NCBI RefSeq assembly: GCF_000317835.1
Contig: NC_019793.1
Coordinates: 3,042,501-3,106,500, forward strand
Direction: 5' to 3'
DNA: 64,000 bases
Source: Deinococcus peraridilitoris DSM 19664
GTDB taxonomy: Bacteria; Deinococcota; Deinococci; Deinococcales; Deinococcaceae
Below the pieces are notes generated by a model, which did not search any database, was not told where the DNA came from, and worked only from the letters and a program-made list of their open reading frames with translations. Positions 9,011 to 23,599 of the stretch are shown one piece after another. Both the position numbers and the translations under genes were made by a program. The first letter of the stretch is position 1; each line of letters begins with the position of its first letter.

Positions 9011-9040
9011 TTGCCAGCACGCCGAGTCACGCGCTAAGCT
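9011..9040 (+). promoter_or_regulatory. str operon promoter
   Basis: TTGCCA (9011-9016) and TAAGCT (9035-9040) with an 18-base spacer. It would give a leader of about 115 bases before rpsL, which carries a normal AAAGGGAG ribosome binding site. Confidence 0.6.
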
Positions 9041-9160
9041 ATTCAGGTTGGAAACTGCCTGGTGGGGTTGCGCCGGGCGTTCCTGCGGTCCTCTGGAAGC
9101 GGCGTGCTGGCCGAGCAAGGAAGGACAAGACTCTAGCCACCCAAAGGGAGTGATCACCAC

Positions 9161-9565
9161 TTGCCAACCGTACAACAACTTCTGAGGAAGGGCCGCGCCA
9201 CCTTGCGCAAAAAAACCAAGGTTCCGGCCCTCAAGAGCAGCCCGCAGCGCCGCGGCGTCTGCACGGTCGTCAAGACCACCACCCCCAAAAAGCCCAACTC
9301 GGCACTGCGCAAGATCGCCCGTGTGCGTCTCACGAGCGGCTTTGAAGTCACGGCCTACATTCCCGGCGAAGGCCACAACCTGCAGGAACACAGCGTCGTG
9401 CTGATCCGTGGTGGTCGTGTGAAGGACCTTCCCGGCGTGCGCTACCACATTGTGCGCGGCAGCCTCGACACCGCCGGTGTGAAGGATCGCAACAAGAGCC
9501 GCAGCAAGTACGGCACCAAAAAACCCAAAGCGGGCGCGGCGGCGGCCGGTGCCAAGAAGAAGTGA
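9161..9565 (+). CDS. rpsL: 30S ribosomal protein S12
   Basis: Decoding-centre protein of the small subunit, 134 residues. The start is TTG at 9161 with AAAGGGAG ten bases upstream; this gives the standard N-terminus [11 protein letters not shown]. The streptomycin-resistance region [17 protein letters not shown] is present with the wild-type Lys, and the second region [10 protein letters not shown] is intact. First gene of the str operon (rpsL-rpsG-fusA). Confidence 0.97.
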   Translation: MPTVQQLLRKGRATLRKKTKVPALKSSPQRRGVCTVVKTTTPKKPNSALRKIARVRLTSGFEVTAYIPGEGHNLQEHSVVLIRGGRVKDLPGVRYHIVRGSLDTAGVKDRNKSRSKYGTKKPKAGAAAAGAKKK

Positions 9566-9573
9566 GGTAAGAC

Positions 9574-10044
9574 ATGGCACGTCGTCGCAGAGCTGAAGTC
9601 CGTCCCGTTCAACCTGATCTCGTGTACAGCGATGTCGTGGTGAGCGCCATGATCAACCGTCTGATGCGTGATGGTCAGAAGAACATCGCCAGCCGTATTT
9701 TCTATGGCGCTTGCCGTCTGATTCAGGAGCGCACCGGTCAGGAGCCTCTCAAGGTGTTCCGCCAGGCGTTTGACAACGTCAAGCCGCGTGTGGAAGTGCG
9801 TTCGCGCCGCGTCGGCGGCAGCACCTACCAGGTGCCCGTCGAAGTGAATCCCCGCCGTACCCAGAGCGTCGCCTTGCGCTGGATCGCCCTCGCGGCCGAC
9901 AGCCGTCCCGAGCGCACCGCTGTGGAGCGCCTCGCGGGTGAGCTGATGGACGCCGCGCAGGGCCGTGGTGGCGCCGTCAAGAAAAAAGACGACGTCGAGC
10001 GTATGGCGGAAGCCAACCGCGCTTACGCGCACTACCGCTGGTAA
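9574..10044 (+). CDS. rpsG: 30S ribosomal protein S7
   Basis: Primary 16S-rRNA-binding protein that nucleates the head of the 30S subunit; 156 residues, full length. Begins [20 protein letters not shown] and contains [15 protein letters not shown]. It lies eight bases after rpsL with GAGGTAAGAC upstream. In E. coli S7 also represses translation of the str operon; the two large hairpins that follow it here (10057-10117) are not like the E. coli site. Confidence 0.97.
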   Translation: MARRRRAEVRPVQPDLVYSDVVVSAMINRLMRDGQKNIASRIFYGACRLIQERTGQEPLKVFRQAFDNVKPRVEVRSRRVGGSTYQVPVEVNPRRTQSVALRWIALAADSRPERTAVERLAGELMDAAQGRGGAVKKKDDVERMAEANRAYAHYRW

Positions 10045-10056
10045 TATCTCCCGGGT

Positions 10057-10117
10057 CGCTCAGGGCGACCCTGAGCGAAGCGAAACGGGACCACGGCTGC
10101 CCGTGGTCCCGTTTCGC
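10057..10117 (+). repeat. Tandem hairpins between rpsG and fusA
   Basis: Two perfect stems in series. The first pairs 10057-10065 with 10069-10077 (nine base pairs, three-base loop). The second pairs 10080-10096 with 10101-10117 (17 base pairs, CTGC loop). No T-run follows, so a normal terminator is unlikely. The CCTGAGCGAAGCGAA part looks like a short palindromic intergenic repeat seen in many high-GC genomes. Confidence 0.8.
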
Positions 10118-10156
10118 CGAAAAGCCCGCCAGTATCTCCGACAAGGAGCACGCAGT

Positions 10157-12250
<2,094 letters not shown>

Positions 12251-12263
12251 AGCACGACAGGCA

Positions 12264-12296
12264 GAAGCGGCACTTTCGGGTGCCGCTTCGCTTTTT
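12264..12296 (+). terminator. Terminator after fusA
   Basis: Ten-base-pair stem GAAGCGGCAC/GTGCCGCTTC with a six-base loop and a TTTTT run. It closes the rpsL-rpsG-fusA unit, so tuf must be transcribed separately. Confidence 0.9.
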
Positions 12297-12302
12297 GCAT
12301 GT

Positions 12303-12308
12303 TAGCTT
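12303..12308 (+). promoter_or_regulatory. -10 element of the small membrane protein gene
   Basis: TAGCTT ends six bases before the ATG at 12315 and directly follows the fusA terminator; no Shine-Dalgarno sequence is present. Confidence 0.5.
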
Positions 12309-12314
12309 CAGGGC

Positions 12315-12692
12315 ATGAAGCCTCAAAAACTTTCCTGGGTCACGATTCCGCTGTTGATCATGGTCATTCTCAACGCGATCGGCGGACTGCTGCTCATCGT
12401 GGCCGGTCCGTCCATGAGTGCCGCGATGATGCAGATGGGAGATCCGAATATGACCGGCGCTGGCGAACTGTCCAGAGGGCTGATGCTGGGCGCAGGCTTG
12501 CTGACCCTGGCAGCCGCCGTTTTTACGTTTGTGGTTCGCAACGCTGTCATCGCCGGGAAAAACTGGGGCCGAATCGCGGCCATCGTGCTCTTTGCCCTGA
12601 ACCTCCTCAGCTTTCCCCTCGGGACTATTCTTGGCATCTTCGGACTGATCGGCGCGCTCGATCAGGAAGTGCAGCGCTACACCAGCCGCTGA
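12315..12692 (+). CDS. Small four-helix membrane protein between fusA and tuf
   Basis: Unrecognised 125-residue protein. Hydrophobic segments lie at about residues 9-32, 53-75 (LMLGAGLLTLAAAVFTFVV) and 84-114, the last long enough for two helices; a Met-rich stretch (AAMMQMGDPNM) sits in the first loop. It ends in a short charged tail DQEVQRYTSR. The leaderless-type promoter and the terminators around it suggest it is a separate unit placed inside the translation block, not part of it. Confidence 0.7.
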   Translation: MKPQKLSWVTIPLLIMVILNAIGGLLLIVAGPSMSAAMMQMGDPNMTGAGELSRGLMLGAGLLTLAAAVFTFVVRNAVIAGKNWGRIAAIVLFALNLLSFPLGTILGIFGLIGALDQEVQRYTSR

Positions 12693-12831
12693 GCGTTCTC
12701 CGTTCGAGAGCAGCAGACGCCCCGAGTGTCCCTTGCTTTGTCGCCGGTACCCCGGGACGCCGTGCCCTCCGGAGAATCGATAGGCGCGAAGCCACCTGAA
12801 TGTCGTTCCAACGCCGCTCCGCAGGGCCGTC

Positions 12832-12858
12832 TTGCCTTGTCTGAAGACTTGGTATAGC
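12832..12858 (+). promoter_or_regulatory. tuf: Candidate tuf promoter and start of a long leader
   Basis: TTGCCT (12832-12837) and TATAGC (12853-12858) are 15 bases apart. The 318 bases before tuf contain no gene. The leader holds a possible hairpin at 12872-12894 (GCGCC/GGCGC plus an inner ATC/GAT) followed by TTTT at 12897-12900, which could attenuate transcription. Weak evidence on both counts. Confidence 0.35.
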
Positions 12859-13010
12859 ATGGGACCTTGGTGCGCCGATCAAAGGCGATGGCGCGCTTTT
12901 GTGCCGAGAAGGCGTCCGTGCAATGGGCACGTGGAGACCCTCGGCGAGATGCAACCCAATGTGGGCGCCGGTGAAAGCCGGAGCTGTCCACCGCTTGGAG
13001 GAAACCGAAC

Positions 13011-14227
<1,217 letters not shown>

Positions 14228-14228
<1 letters not shown>

Positions 14229-14547
14229 TGGTCAGCCCCAAAATCCGCATCAAGCTGCGTGCGTTTGACCACAAAGCGCTGGACTCCAGCGCCACCAAGA
14301 TCGTGGACACCGTGCGCCGCACCGGCGCGACGGTGAGCGGTCCCGTGCCCCTGCCTACGCGTATCCGTCGTTTTACCGTGCTGCGTTCGCCCTTCGTCAA
14401 CAAGGACAGCCGCGAGCACTTTGAGATCCGTACCCACAACCGCCTGGTCGACATCGAGAACCCCACCAAGAAGACCATCGACAGCCTGATGACCCTCGAT
14501 CTGCCCACCGGTGTGGACATCGAGATCAAGACAGTGGGAGGTCGGTC

Positions 14548-14551
<4 letters not shown>
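14228..14551 (+). CDS. rpsJ: 30S ribosomal protein S10
   Basis: Small-subunit head protein, 107 residues, and the antitermination partner of NusB (NusE). Conserved [25 protein letters not shown] and RTHNRLVDI segments are present. Start overlaps the tuf stop by one base, its stop overlaps rplC by four (GTGA), so translation is coupled on both sides. Confidence 0.97.
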
Positions 14552-15769
<1,218 letters not shown>

Positions 15770-15773
<4 letters not shown>

Positions 15774-16060
15774 GCAGCTTTTACGACCTCATCAAGGCGC
15801 CCGTGATCTCCGAAAAAGCCTACGCGGGCATGGAGCGCGGCGTGTACTCGTTCTGGGTGCACCAGGACGCCAACAAGACGGAAGTCAAGAACGCCATTCA
15901 GCAGGCCTTTGGTGTGCGCGTCGTCAAGATCAACATGATGAACATTGCGGGCAAGCGCAAGCGCGTCGGCAAGTTCGAAGGCCACCGTGTGGACCGTAAA
16001 AAGGCCATGGTCAAGCTCGCCGACGGCCAGAAAATCGACGCCCTTGAGGGTCTGGTCTAA
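15770..16060 (+). CDS. rplW: 50S ribosomal protein L23
   Basis: 96 residues, GTG start overlapping the rplD stop. Sits at the tunnel exit and docks trigger factor and SRP. Typical opening [14 protein letters not shown] and the extended [20 protein letters not shown] segment that reaches into rRNA. Confidence 0.96.
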
Positions 16061-16073
16061 GGAGAACTGAAAC

Positions 16074-16907
16074 ATGGCTGTCAAGAAATACCGTCCCTAT
16101 ACGCCGTCACGGCGCCAGATGACCACGGCCGATTACTCGGGCCTGACCAAAAAGCGTCCCGAGAAGAGCCTCACCGAAGCGATGCCCAAAACGGGCGGAC
16201 GCAACAACCGTGGCCGCATCACCAGCCGCTTTATCGGCGGTGGTCACAAGCAGCTCTACCGCATCATCGACTTCAAGCGCCGCGACAAGGCCGGGGTGCC
16301 CGCCAAGGTCGCCGCGATCGAGTACGATCCCAACCGCAGCGCCCGCATTGCCCTGCTCAACTACGCCGACGGTGAAAAGCGCTACGTGCTCGCTCCCGAA
16401 GGCCTGGCCGTGGGTGCCAGTGTCGTGAGCGGCCCTGAAGCCGAGCCGCGCGTGGGCAACGCCCTGCCGCTGCGCTTCGTGCCGGTTGGTACGGTCGTGC
16501 ACTCCGTTGAGCTCGTGCCCGGCAAGGGTGCCCAGCTCGCCCGCAGCGCCGGAACCAGCATCCAGCTGCAAGGCAAGGAAGGCGACTACGTCGTTCTGCG
16601 CCTGCCCAGTGGCGAACTGCGCCGCGTCCACACCGAGTGCTACGCGACCGTCGGCACCGTCGGCAACGCCGAGCACAAGAACATCGTGTACGGCAAGGCC
16701 GGACGTACCCGCTGGATGGGCCGCAAGCCCCACCAGCGCGGCAGCGCCATGAACCCGGTCGACCACCCGCACGGCGGTGGTGAAGGCCGCACCGGCATCG
16801 GCCGCCAGCCTGTGACGCCCTGGGGCCAACCCACCAAGGGCTTCAAGACCCGCAAGAAGCGCAAGGTGTCCGACCGCTTCATCATCTCGCGCCGCGGCGG
16901 GAAGTAA
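16074..16907 (+). CDS. rplB: 50S ribosomal protein L2
   Basis: 277 residues, essential for subunit joining and peptidyl transfer. [17 protein letters not shown], then [20 protein letters not shown] and the C-terminal [14 protein letters not shown] loop, whose His is the invariant one near the active centre, are all present. AAGGAGAACTGAAAC upstream is a good ribosome binding site. Confidence 0.98.
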   Translation: MAVKKYRPYTPSRRQMTTADYSGLTKKRPEKSLTEAMPKTGGRNNRGRITSRFIGGGHKQLYRIIDFKRRDKAGVPAKVAAIEYDPNRSARIALLNYADGEKRYVLAPEGLAVGASVVSGPEAEPRVGNALPLRFVPVGTVVHSVELVPGKGAQLARSAGTSIQLQGKEGDYVVLRLPSGELRRVHTECYATVGTVGNAEHKNIVYGKAGRTRWMGRKPHQRGSAMNPVDHPHGGGEGRTGIGRQPVTPWGQPTKGFKTRKKRKVSDRFIISRRGGK

Positions 16908-16919
16908 GGAGACTAGCGA

Positions 16920-17206
<287 letters not shown>

Positions 17207-17207
<1 letters not shown>

Positions 17208-17599
17208 TGACCGACACTGCACTGACCAAAAAGCAGCGCCGCCAGACCGAGAAGCGGCGCACGCCTGGCACGGCGGTCGCGCGTTACATCCGCATTGCCC
17301 CCCGCAAGGTGCGCCTTGTCGTCGACGTCATTCGCGGCAAGAGCGTGCGCGAGGCCGAGGACCTGCTGCGCTTCATTCCGCGTGGCGCCGCTGAGCCGAT
17401 TCAGAAGGTGCTCAAGAGCGCCAAGGCGAATGCTGTCAACAACGACGACATGCTCGAAGACCGCCTGTTCGTCGCGCGCGCCTTCGTTGACGCCGGCCCG
17501 ACCCTCAAGCGCATCCTTCCGCGTGCCCGTGGCCGTGGCGACATTCTCAAGAAGCGCTCGAGCCACATCACCATCGTTCTGGAGGAGCGCAATGGGTAA
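17207..17599 (+). CDS. rplV: 50S ribosomal protein L22
   Basis: 130 residues; contacts all 23S rRNA domains and lines the exit tunnel. RYIRIAPRKVRLVVDVIRGK is the family core and the hairpin PRARGRGDILKKRSSHITIV reaches the tunnel. Its 3' end overlaps rpsC by eight bases. Confidence 0.96.
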
Positions 17600-18341
17600 C
17601 AAGATCAACCCGAACGGCTTCCGCCTGGGCATCACCAAGGACTGGAACAGCCGTTGGTACGCCAGCAAGAAGAACTACAGCACCCTGATTCTCGAGGACG
17701 AGAAGATCCGTAACCTGGTGCAAAAGCAGCTGAAGGCTGCTGGCATCGCCCGCATCGAAATCGAGCGTGCCGGACAGCAGGTCAATGTGATCATCAGCGC
17801 TGCCAAGCCCGGCATCGTGATCGGCAAGGGCGGCGACAGCATCAAGCGCCTGCGTCAGGACATCGAGCGCCTCGTGTCGGCCGGTACGGTCGCGGTGAAC
17901 GTCGCCGAGATTCCCAACCCCAACACCAGCGCGCCCCTAGTAGCCCTGCGCATCGCCGAGCAGATCGAGCGCCGCTTCGCGTTCCGCCGCGCCATGAAGC
18001 AGGCCGCGCAGCGCGTGATGGAGTCGGGTGCCCGCGGCGTGCGTATCGTGCTCTCGGGCCGCCTCGGTGGCGCCGAGCAGGCCCGCACCGAGAAGGTCCT
18101 CGAAGGTCGCGTGCCCTTGCACACCCTGCGTGCCGACATCGATTACGGCACCGCCCTGGCCCGCACCACCTACGGCATCCTCGGGGTGAAGGTTATGGTG
18201 TTCAACGGCGAAATCATCGGTGGAAAGACCGAAACCGTGCAACGCCCTCCTCGTGGCGACCGTCCGCGTCGTGACGAAGGTGGCGATCGTTCGAACCGCC
18301 GCCGCCCGCAGGCGCGCCGGCGTTCAGGAGGAGCTGAGTAA
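17592..18341 (+). CDS. rpsC: 30S ribosomal protein S3
   Basis: 249 residues from the ATG at 17592, inside the end of rplV, with GGAGGAGCGC upstream. [20 protein letters not shown] is the conserved start; the KH domain shows [15 protein letters not shown]. The C-terminal tail is rich in Arg, Asp and Gly ([15 protein letters not shown]) and is longer than in E. coli. Confidence 0.97.
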   Translation: MGNKINPNGFRLGITKDWNSRWYASKKNYSTLILEDEKIRNLVQKQLKAAGIARIEIERAGQQVNVIISAAKPGIVIGKGGDSIKRLRQDIERLVSAGTVAVNVAEIPNPNTSAPLVALRIAEQIERRFAFRRAMKQAAQRVMESGARGVRIVLSGRLGGAEQARTEKVLEGRVPLHTLRADIDYGTALARTTYGILGVKVMVFNGEIIGGKTETVQRPPRGDRPRRDEGGDRSNRRRPQARRRSGGAE

Positions 18342-18766
18342 TGCTGCTTCCCAAGCGCACCAAATACCGCAAGCAGTTTCGTGGCCGTATGACCGGCGCC
18401 GCCAAGGGAGGCGACTACGTCGCGTTCGGCGACTTCGGTTTGATCGCCATGGAGCCGGCCTGGATCAAGAGCAACCAGATCGAGGCCTGCCGCATCGTGA
18501 TGAGCCGTCACTTCCGCCGTGGCGGTAAGATCTTCATCCGGATCTTCCCGGACAAGCCCGTTACCAAAAAGCCCGCCGAAACCCGAATGGGTAAAGGTAA
18601 GGGTGCGGTAGAATACTGGGTCTCGGTTGTCAAGCCGGGCCGCGTGATGTTCGAAGTGTCGGGTGTTACCGAAGAGCAGGCCAAAGAGGCATTCCGCCTC
18701 GCTGGTCACAAGCTTCCTATCCAGACCAAGATGGTCAAGCGCGAGGTCTACGATGAAGCTCAATGA
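18341..18766 (+). CDS. rplP: 50S ribosomal protein L16
   Basis: 141 residues, near the A-site tRNA elbow. [19 protein letters not shown], then [20 protein letters not shown], are typical. One-base overlap with rpsC and a 14-base overlap with rpmC. Confidence 0.97.
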   Translation: MLLPKRTKYRKQFRGRMTGAAKGGDYVAFGDFGLIAMEPAWIKSNQIEACRIVMSRHFRRGGKIFIRIFPDKPVTKKPAETRMGKGKGAVEYWVSVVKPGRVMFEVSGVTEEQAKEAFRLAGHKLPIQTKMVKREVYDEAQ

Positions 18767-18956
18767 AATTCGTAACCTGAGCCTCGGCGACTTCGATCAG
18801 GAAGTCACCGCGCGCAAAAAAGAACTGATGGAGCTGCGTTTCCAGGGCGCCATCGGACAGCTGGCGAACCCGGCGCGCGTCCGTACGCTGCGCAAGGAAA
18901 TCGCCCAACTGCTCACGGTGAAGACCGAGAAGCAGCGCCAGGAGAGTGGTCAGTAA
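18753..18956 (+). CDS. rpmC: 50S ribosomal protein L29
   Basis: 67 residues; two-helix protein at the tunnel exit. [18 protein letters not shown] start and the [19 protein letters not shown] core fit the family. The ATG at 18753 lies within rplP, so the two genes overlap by 14 bases. Confidence 0.95.
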   Translation: MKLNEIRNLSLGDFDQEVTARKKELMELRFQGAIGQLANPARVRTLRKEIAQLLTVKTEKQRQESGQ

Positions 18957-19252
18957 TGCCCAAGAAGACCCTGGAGGGTGTCGTGGTGAGCGACAAGGCG
19001 GACAAAACCGTGTCTGTCAAGGTCGAGCGCCGCTTCATGCACCCCCTGTACGGCAAGATCGTGACGCGCAGCAAGAAGTACGCGGCCCACGACGAGAACA
19101 ATGAGTACCGCATCGGTGACCGCGTGGAGATCCTTTCGGTTCGTCCGATCAGCAAGAGCAAGGCCTGGAAGGTCTCGCGCCTGATCGGTCACGCCATCGG
19201 CATCGAAGGTGGCATTGCCGACACGACCCAACAACAAGGTGAACAAGCATGA
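18956..19252 (+). CDS. rpsQ: 30S ribosomal protein S17
   Basis: 98 residues, body of the 30S subunit. [19 protein letters not shown] and [18 protein letters not shown] are conserved. Longer C-terminus than E. coli S17 (about 84 residues), as in Thermus relatives. One-base overlap with rpmC, four with rplN. Confidence 0.96.
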   Translation: MPKKTLEGVVVSDKADKTVSVKVERRFMHPLYGKIVTRSKKYAAHDENNEYRIGDRVEILSVRPISKSKAWKVSRLIGHAIGIEGGIADTTQQQGEQA

Positions 19253-19653
19253 TCATGCCGCAGACCCGACTCGACGTGGCCGATAACAGTGGTGCCCGTG
19301 AGATCATGTGCATTCGCGTCCTGAACAGCGGCATCGGCGGCAAAGGCCTGACCACCGGCGGGGGCGGCAACAAGCGCTACGCTCATGTTGGTGACATCAT
19401 CGTGGCCAGTGTCAAGGAAGCCGCTCCCCGTGGCGGCGTGAAGGCCGGCGACGTGGTGAAGGCCGTCGTCGTGCGTACGTCCAAGGACATCAAGCGCGCT
19501 GACGGCAGCACCATCCGCTTTGACAAGAACGCCGCCGTCATCATCAACAACCAGGGCGAGCCTCGCGGCACCCGCGTCTTCGGACCCGTCGCTCGTGAAT
19601 TGCGTGACCGCCGCTTTATGAAGATCGTGTCCCTCGCGCCGGAGGTGCTGTGA
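19249..19653 (+). CDS. rplN: 50S ribosomal protein L14
   Basis: 134 residues, intersubunit bridge protein. [20 protein letters not shown] start, [19 protein letters not shown] core and the [20 protein letters not shown] end. A few residues longer than the usual 122, through a Gly-rich insert TTGGGGNKR. Confidence 0.96.
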   Translation: MIMPQTRLDVADNSGAREIMCIRVLNSGIGGKGLTTGGGGNKRYAHVGDIIVASVKEAAPRGGVKAGDVVKAVVVRTSKDIKRADGSTIRFDKNAAVIINNQGEPRGTRVFGPVARELRDRRFMKIVSLAPEVL

Positions 19654-19994
19654 TGGCCACCGCCCAGCAGAGCAAAAGCGTCAAGCTGCACGTCAAAAAG
19701 GGCGACACCGTCATGGTCACGCGCGGCAAGCACAAGGGCGCGACCGGGAAGATCATCCTGGCGCTGCCCAAAGAGCAGAAGGTCGTCGTTGAAGGCGTGA
19801 ATATTATCAAGAAGCACGTCAAGCCTTCGCAGACCAACCCGCAGGGCGGCATCGAAGAACGCGAAGCGGCGCTGCATGCCAGCAAGGTGCAGCTGGTCGA
19901 TCCGGAAACCGGCAAGCCCACCCGCACCCGCAAACAGATCGTGGACGGTAAAAAAGTTCGTGTGGCCGTCAAAAGCGGCAAAGTCGTCGACTGA
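19653..19994 (+). CDS. rplX: 50S ribosomal protein L24
   Basis: 113 residues; one of the two proteins that start 50S assembly. KOW motif [19 protein letters not shown], then [16 protein letters not shown] chose the ATG at 19653 over the GTG at 19650 because GGAGG at 19641-19645 is seven bases away from it. Confidence 0.96.
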   Translation: MATAQQSKSVKLHVKKGDTVMVTRGKHKGATGKIILALPKEQKVVVEGVNIIKKHVKPSQTNPQGGIEEREAALHASKVQLVDPETGKPTRTRKQIVDGKKVRVAVKSGKVVD

Positions 19995-20066
19995 CTTCTG
20001 GTGTTGCCAGAAGACTGCAAGCCGCACCACCCGGGCGACCAAGACCGCCCACACTGAGGGAGAAAC

Positions 20067-20603
20067 ATGAGTCTGAAAGACAAGTACGTGCAGGAGGTGC
20101 GACCCGCGCTGATGCAGCAGTTTGGCTACAGCAGCGTGATGGAGGTGCCCCGCATCGAGAAGGTCGTCGTCAACCAGGGCCTCGGGAGCGCCAAAGAGGA
20201 CAGCAAGGCCATTGACAAGGCCAGCCGCGAACTCTCGCTGATCACCTTGCAAAAACCAGTGGTCACCAAGGCCAAAAAGAGCATCAGCAACTTCAAGCTG
20301 CGCCAGGGCATGCCCATCGGCGTGAAGGTCACTTTGCGCAAAGAGCGCATGTATACCTTCCTGGACAAGCTGATGAACATTGGTCTGCCCCGTATCCGCG
20401 ATTTCCGCGGCATCAATCCCAACTCGTTCGACGGACGCGGTAACTATAACCTCGGCGTGCGTGAACAACTGATCTTTCCCGAGATCACCTATGATATGGT
20501 GGACGCTGTTCGCGGCATGGACGTTACCATCGTGACGACCGCCAAGACCGATGAAGAAGCCCGCGCGCTGCTCGCGGCAATGGGCTTTCCGTTCCGCAAG
20601 TAA
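20067..20603 (+). CDS. rplE: 50S ribosomal protein L5
   Basis: 178 residues; carries 5S rRNA into the central protuberance. [21 protein letters not shown] and the [21 protein letters not shown] block are hallmarks. A 72-base gap before it holds GGGAGAAAC as binding site. Confidence 0.97.
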   Translation: MSLKDKYVQEVRPALMQQFGYSSVMEVPRIEKVVVNQGLGSAKEDSKAIDKASRELSLITLQKPVVTKAKKSISNFKLRQGMPIGVKVTLRKERMYTFLDKLMNIGLPRIRDFRGINPNSFDGRGNYNLGVREQLIFPEITYDMVDAVRGMDVTIVTTAKTDEEARALLAAMGFPFRK

Positions 20604-20643
20604 ACCACCCCGGCATCCACGCGAAAGGTGGGTAAGGAGCCTC

Positions 20644-20913
20644 ATGGCGAAGACAAGCAAGATTGCCAAGCAGAAGCAACGCGAGAAGATGGTGGCCAAG
20701 TACGCCGAGAAGCGCGCCGCGCTCAAGGCTGCGGGTGACTACCAAGGCCTGGCGGAGCTGCCCCGCGACGCGAGCCCGGTGCGCCTGCGCAACCGCTGTG
20801 AAATCACCGGCCGTCCGCGTGGCGTGTCGCGATTTTTCGGCGTCTCGCGCATTGTGATGCGGGAAAAAGCGCACAAGGGCGAACTGCCCGGCGTCAAGAA
20901 GTCGAGCTGGTAA
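20644..20913 (+). CDS. rpsN: 30S ribosomal protein S14 (long, zinc-free type)
   Basis: 89 residues. It is the long form with a single Cys ([12 protein letters not shown]) and so lacks the two CXXC pairs of the short zinc-binding form. Many bacteria carry the zinc-free form as a low-zinc copy outside the operon; here it sits in the spc cluster as the normal gene. AAGGAG upstream. Confidence 0.95.
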   Translation: MAKTSKIAKQKQREKMVAKYAEKRAALKAAGDYQGLAELPRDASPVRLRNRCEITGRPRGVSRFFGVSRIVMREKAHKGELPGVKKSSW

Positions 20914-21092
20914 GGACTCGGATACGAACCGCGCAGATGCACGGTGATCGTCCGGCCTCCTGAAGCCACAAGACAAGAAACCATAAGCAGTCTCTTGGGG
21001 ATGCTTTCAACGCCTGCACGGCAAGCTTGAAAGTTTCCCCTCCAGCCGGAGCGCCGCAAAGTCTGCGGAGGAGGCTCCGTGCGGAGGAAGTA

Positions 21093-21494
<402 letters not shown>

Positions 21495-21503
21495 GGAGGC
21501 GTC

Positions 21504-22060
21504 ATGTCGCGCATCGGTAGACAACCCATCACCGTTCCGAGTGGCGTGAATGCCACCATCGAGAACGGCCTGTTCCGCGTCAAGGGGCCCAAAGGCGAAC
21601 TGCAGGTTCCCTTCAACCCCGCTCTCAATGTTCAGCAAGATGAAGGCGGTATTGTCGTCACCCGACCGACCGACCGACCCGAGCACCGTTCACTGCACGG
21701 CCTCACCCGCACCCTGATTGCCAATGCGGTGCAGGGGGTCAGCAACGGCTTCACCATCAACCTCGAGCTCAAGGGTGTCGGCTACCGCGCCCGTCTCAAC
21801 GGTCGCAACCTCGAAATGACCATCGGTTACAGCCACCCGGTCATCATTGAGCCGCCCGAGGGCGTCACCTTTACGGTTCCTGAACCGACCCGTATCGACG
21901 TGAGCGGCATTGACAAGCAGCTCGTCGGTCAGGTGGCTGCGAACGTGCGCAAGGTCCGTAAGCCCGATGCCTACCACGGCAAGGGTGTGCGCTTCGTCGG
22001 CGAGAAGATCGCCCTCAAGGCCGGTAAGGCGGGCGCCACCGGCGGGAAAGGCAAGAAGTA

Positions 22061-22061
<1 letters not shown>
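21504..22061 (+). CDS. rplF: 50S ribosomal protein L6
   Basis: 185 residues, two repeated domains near the sarcin-ricin loop. [20 protein letters not shown] start, [19 protein letters not shown] in the middle and the [20 protein letters not shown] end. A Gly/Ala/Lys-rich tail follows. One-base overlap with rplR. Confidence 0.97.
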
Positions 22062-22882
<821 letters not shown>

Positions 22883-22886
<4 letters not shown>

Positions 22887-23050
22887 AGGTGACCCTGAAG
22901 CGCAGCCTGATCGGCCGCCCCAAAGAACAGATCGATACCGTCAAGGCCCTCGGTCTGCGCCGTATCGGCGACTCGCGTGAAGTGGCCGACAACCCGGCCC
23001 AGCGTGGAATGGTCGAGAAAGTCAAGCACCTGCTGGAGGTTTCCGAGTGA
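22883..23050 (+). CDS. rpmD: 50S ribosomal protein L30
   Basis: 55 residues: [17 protein letters not shown], then [21 protein letters not shown] overlaps the rpsE stop (ATGA) and its stop overlaps the rplO GTG start. Confidence 0.96.
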
Positions 23051-23505
23051 AGCTCAACGATCTCAAACCATCAAACGGCTCGCGGCGTGAGCGTAAACGC
23101 GTCGGGCGCGGTCCGGGCGGTACTGACAAGACCGCCGGTCGCGGCCACAAAGGTCAGAAGAGCCGCAGCGGCGCTGGCAAAGGCCAATTCTTCGAGGGTG
23201 GTCGTAGCACGCTGATCTCGCGCCTGCCCAAGCGTGGTTTCAACCACGTCGGCACCATTTTTGAAGTGGTCAACCTGAGTCAGCTTGAGTTGTTCGAGGC
23301 CGGCGCGACGGTCGATCGGGCCGCACTTGAAGCTGCGGGGCTGGTGCGCCGCGCAGACCGTCCTGTGAAGCTGCTCGCCCGTGGTACGGTTTCGGGCGCT
23401 TACACCCTGCATGTCGACGCGGCTTCATCGGCGGCCGTGCAGGCCATCGAGGCGGCGGGCGGCTCGGTCGTTCTGCCCACGACCAGCGCCGAACAGGAAG
23501 GCTAA
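23047..23505 (+). CDS. rplO: 50S ribosomal protein L15
   Basis: 152 residues, GTG start. The N-terminal half is the extended Gly/Arg-rich part [20 protein letters not shown] that threads through 23S rRNA; the globular part ends with [20 protein letters not shown]. Last ribosomal gene before secY. Confidence 0.96.
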   Translation: MKLNDLKPSNGSRRERKRVGRGPGGTDKTAGRGHKGQKSRSGAGKGQFFEGGRSTLISRLPKRGFNHVGTIFEVVNLSQLELFEAGATVDRAALEAAGLVRRADRPVKLLARGTVSGAYTLHVDAASSAAVQAIEAAGGSVVLPTTSAEQEG

Positions 23506-23532
23506 TGACCAGAGAGGCCCGTTGTTCGGGTC

Positions 23533-23558
23533 GGGCGGCGAGTCATCGCCGCCCTCTC
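23533..23558 (+). terminator. Hairpin between rplO and secY, possible attenuator
   Basis: Nine-base-pair stem GGGCGGCGA/TCGCCGCCC (23533-23541 and 23546-23554) with a GTCA loop, followed by TCTC and no true T-run. It may reduce read-through from the ribosomal genes into secY and adk. Confidence 0.45.
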
Positions 23559-23599
23559 TCGCATTGGCAGATCACGACGTTTAAGGGCGGAGGGAGATA

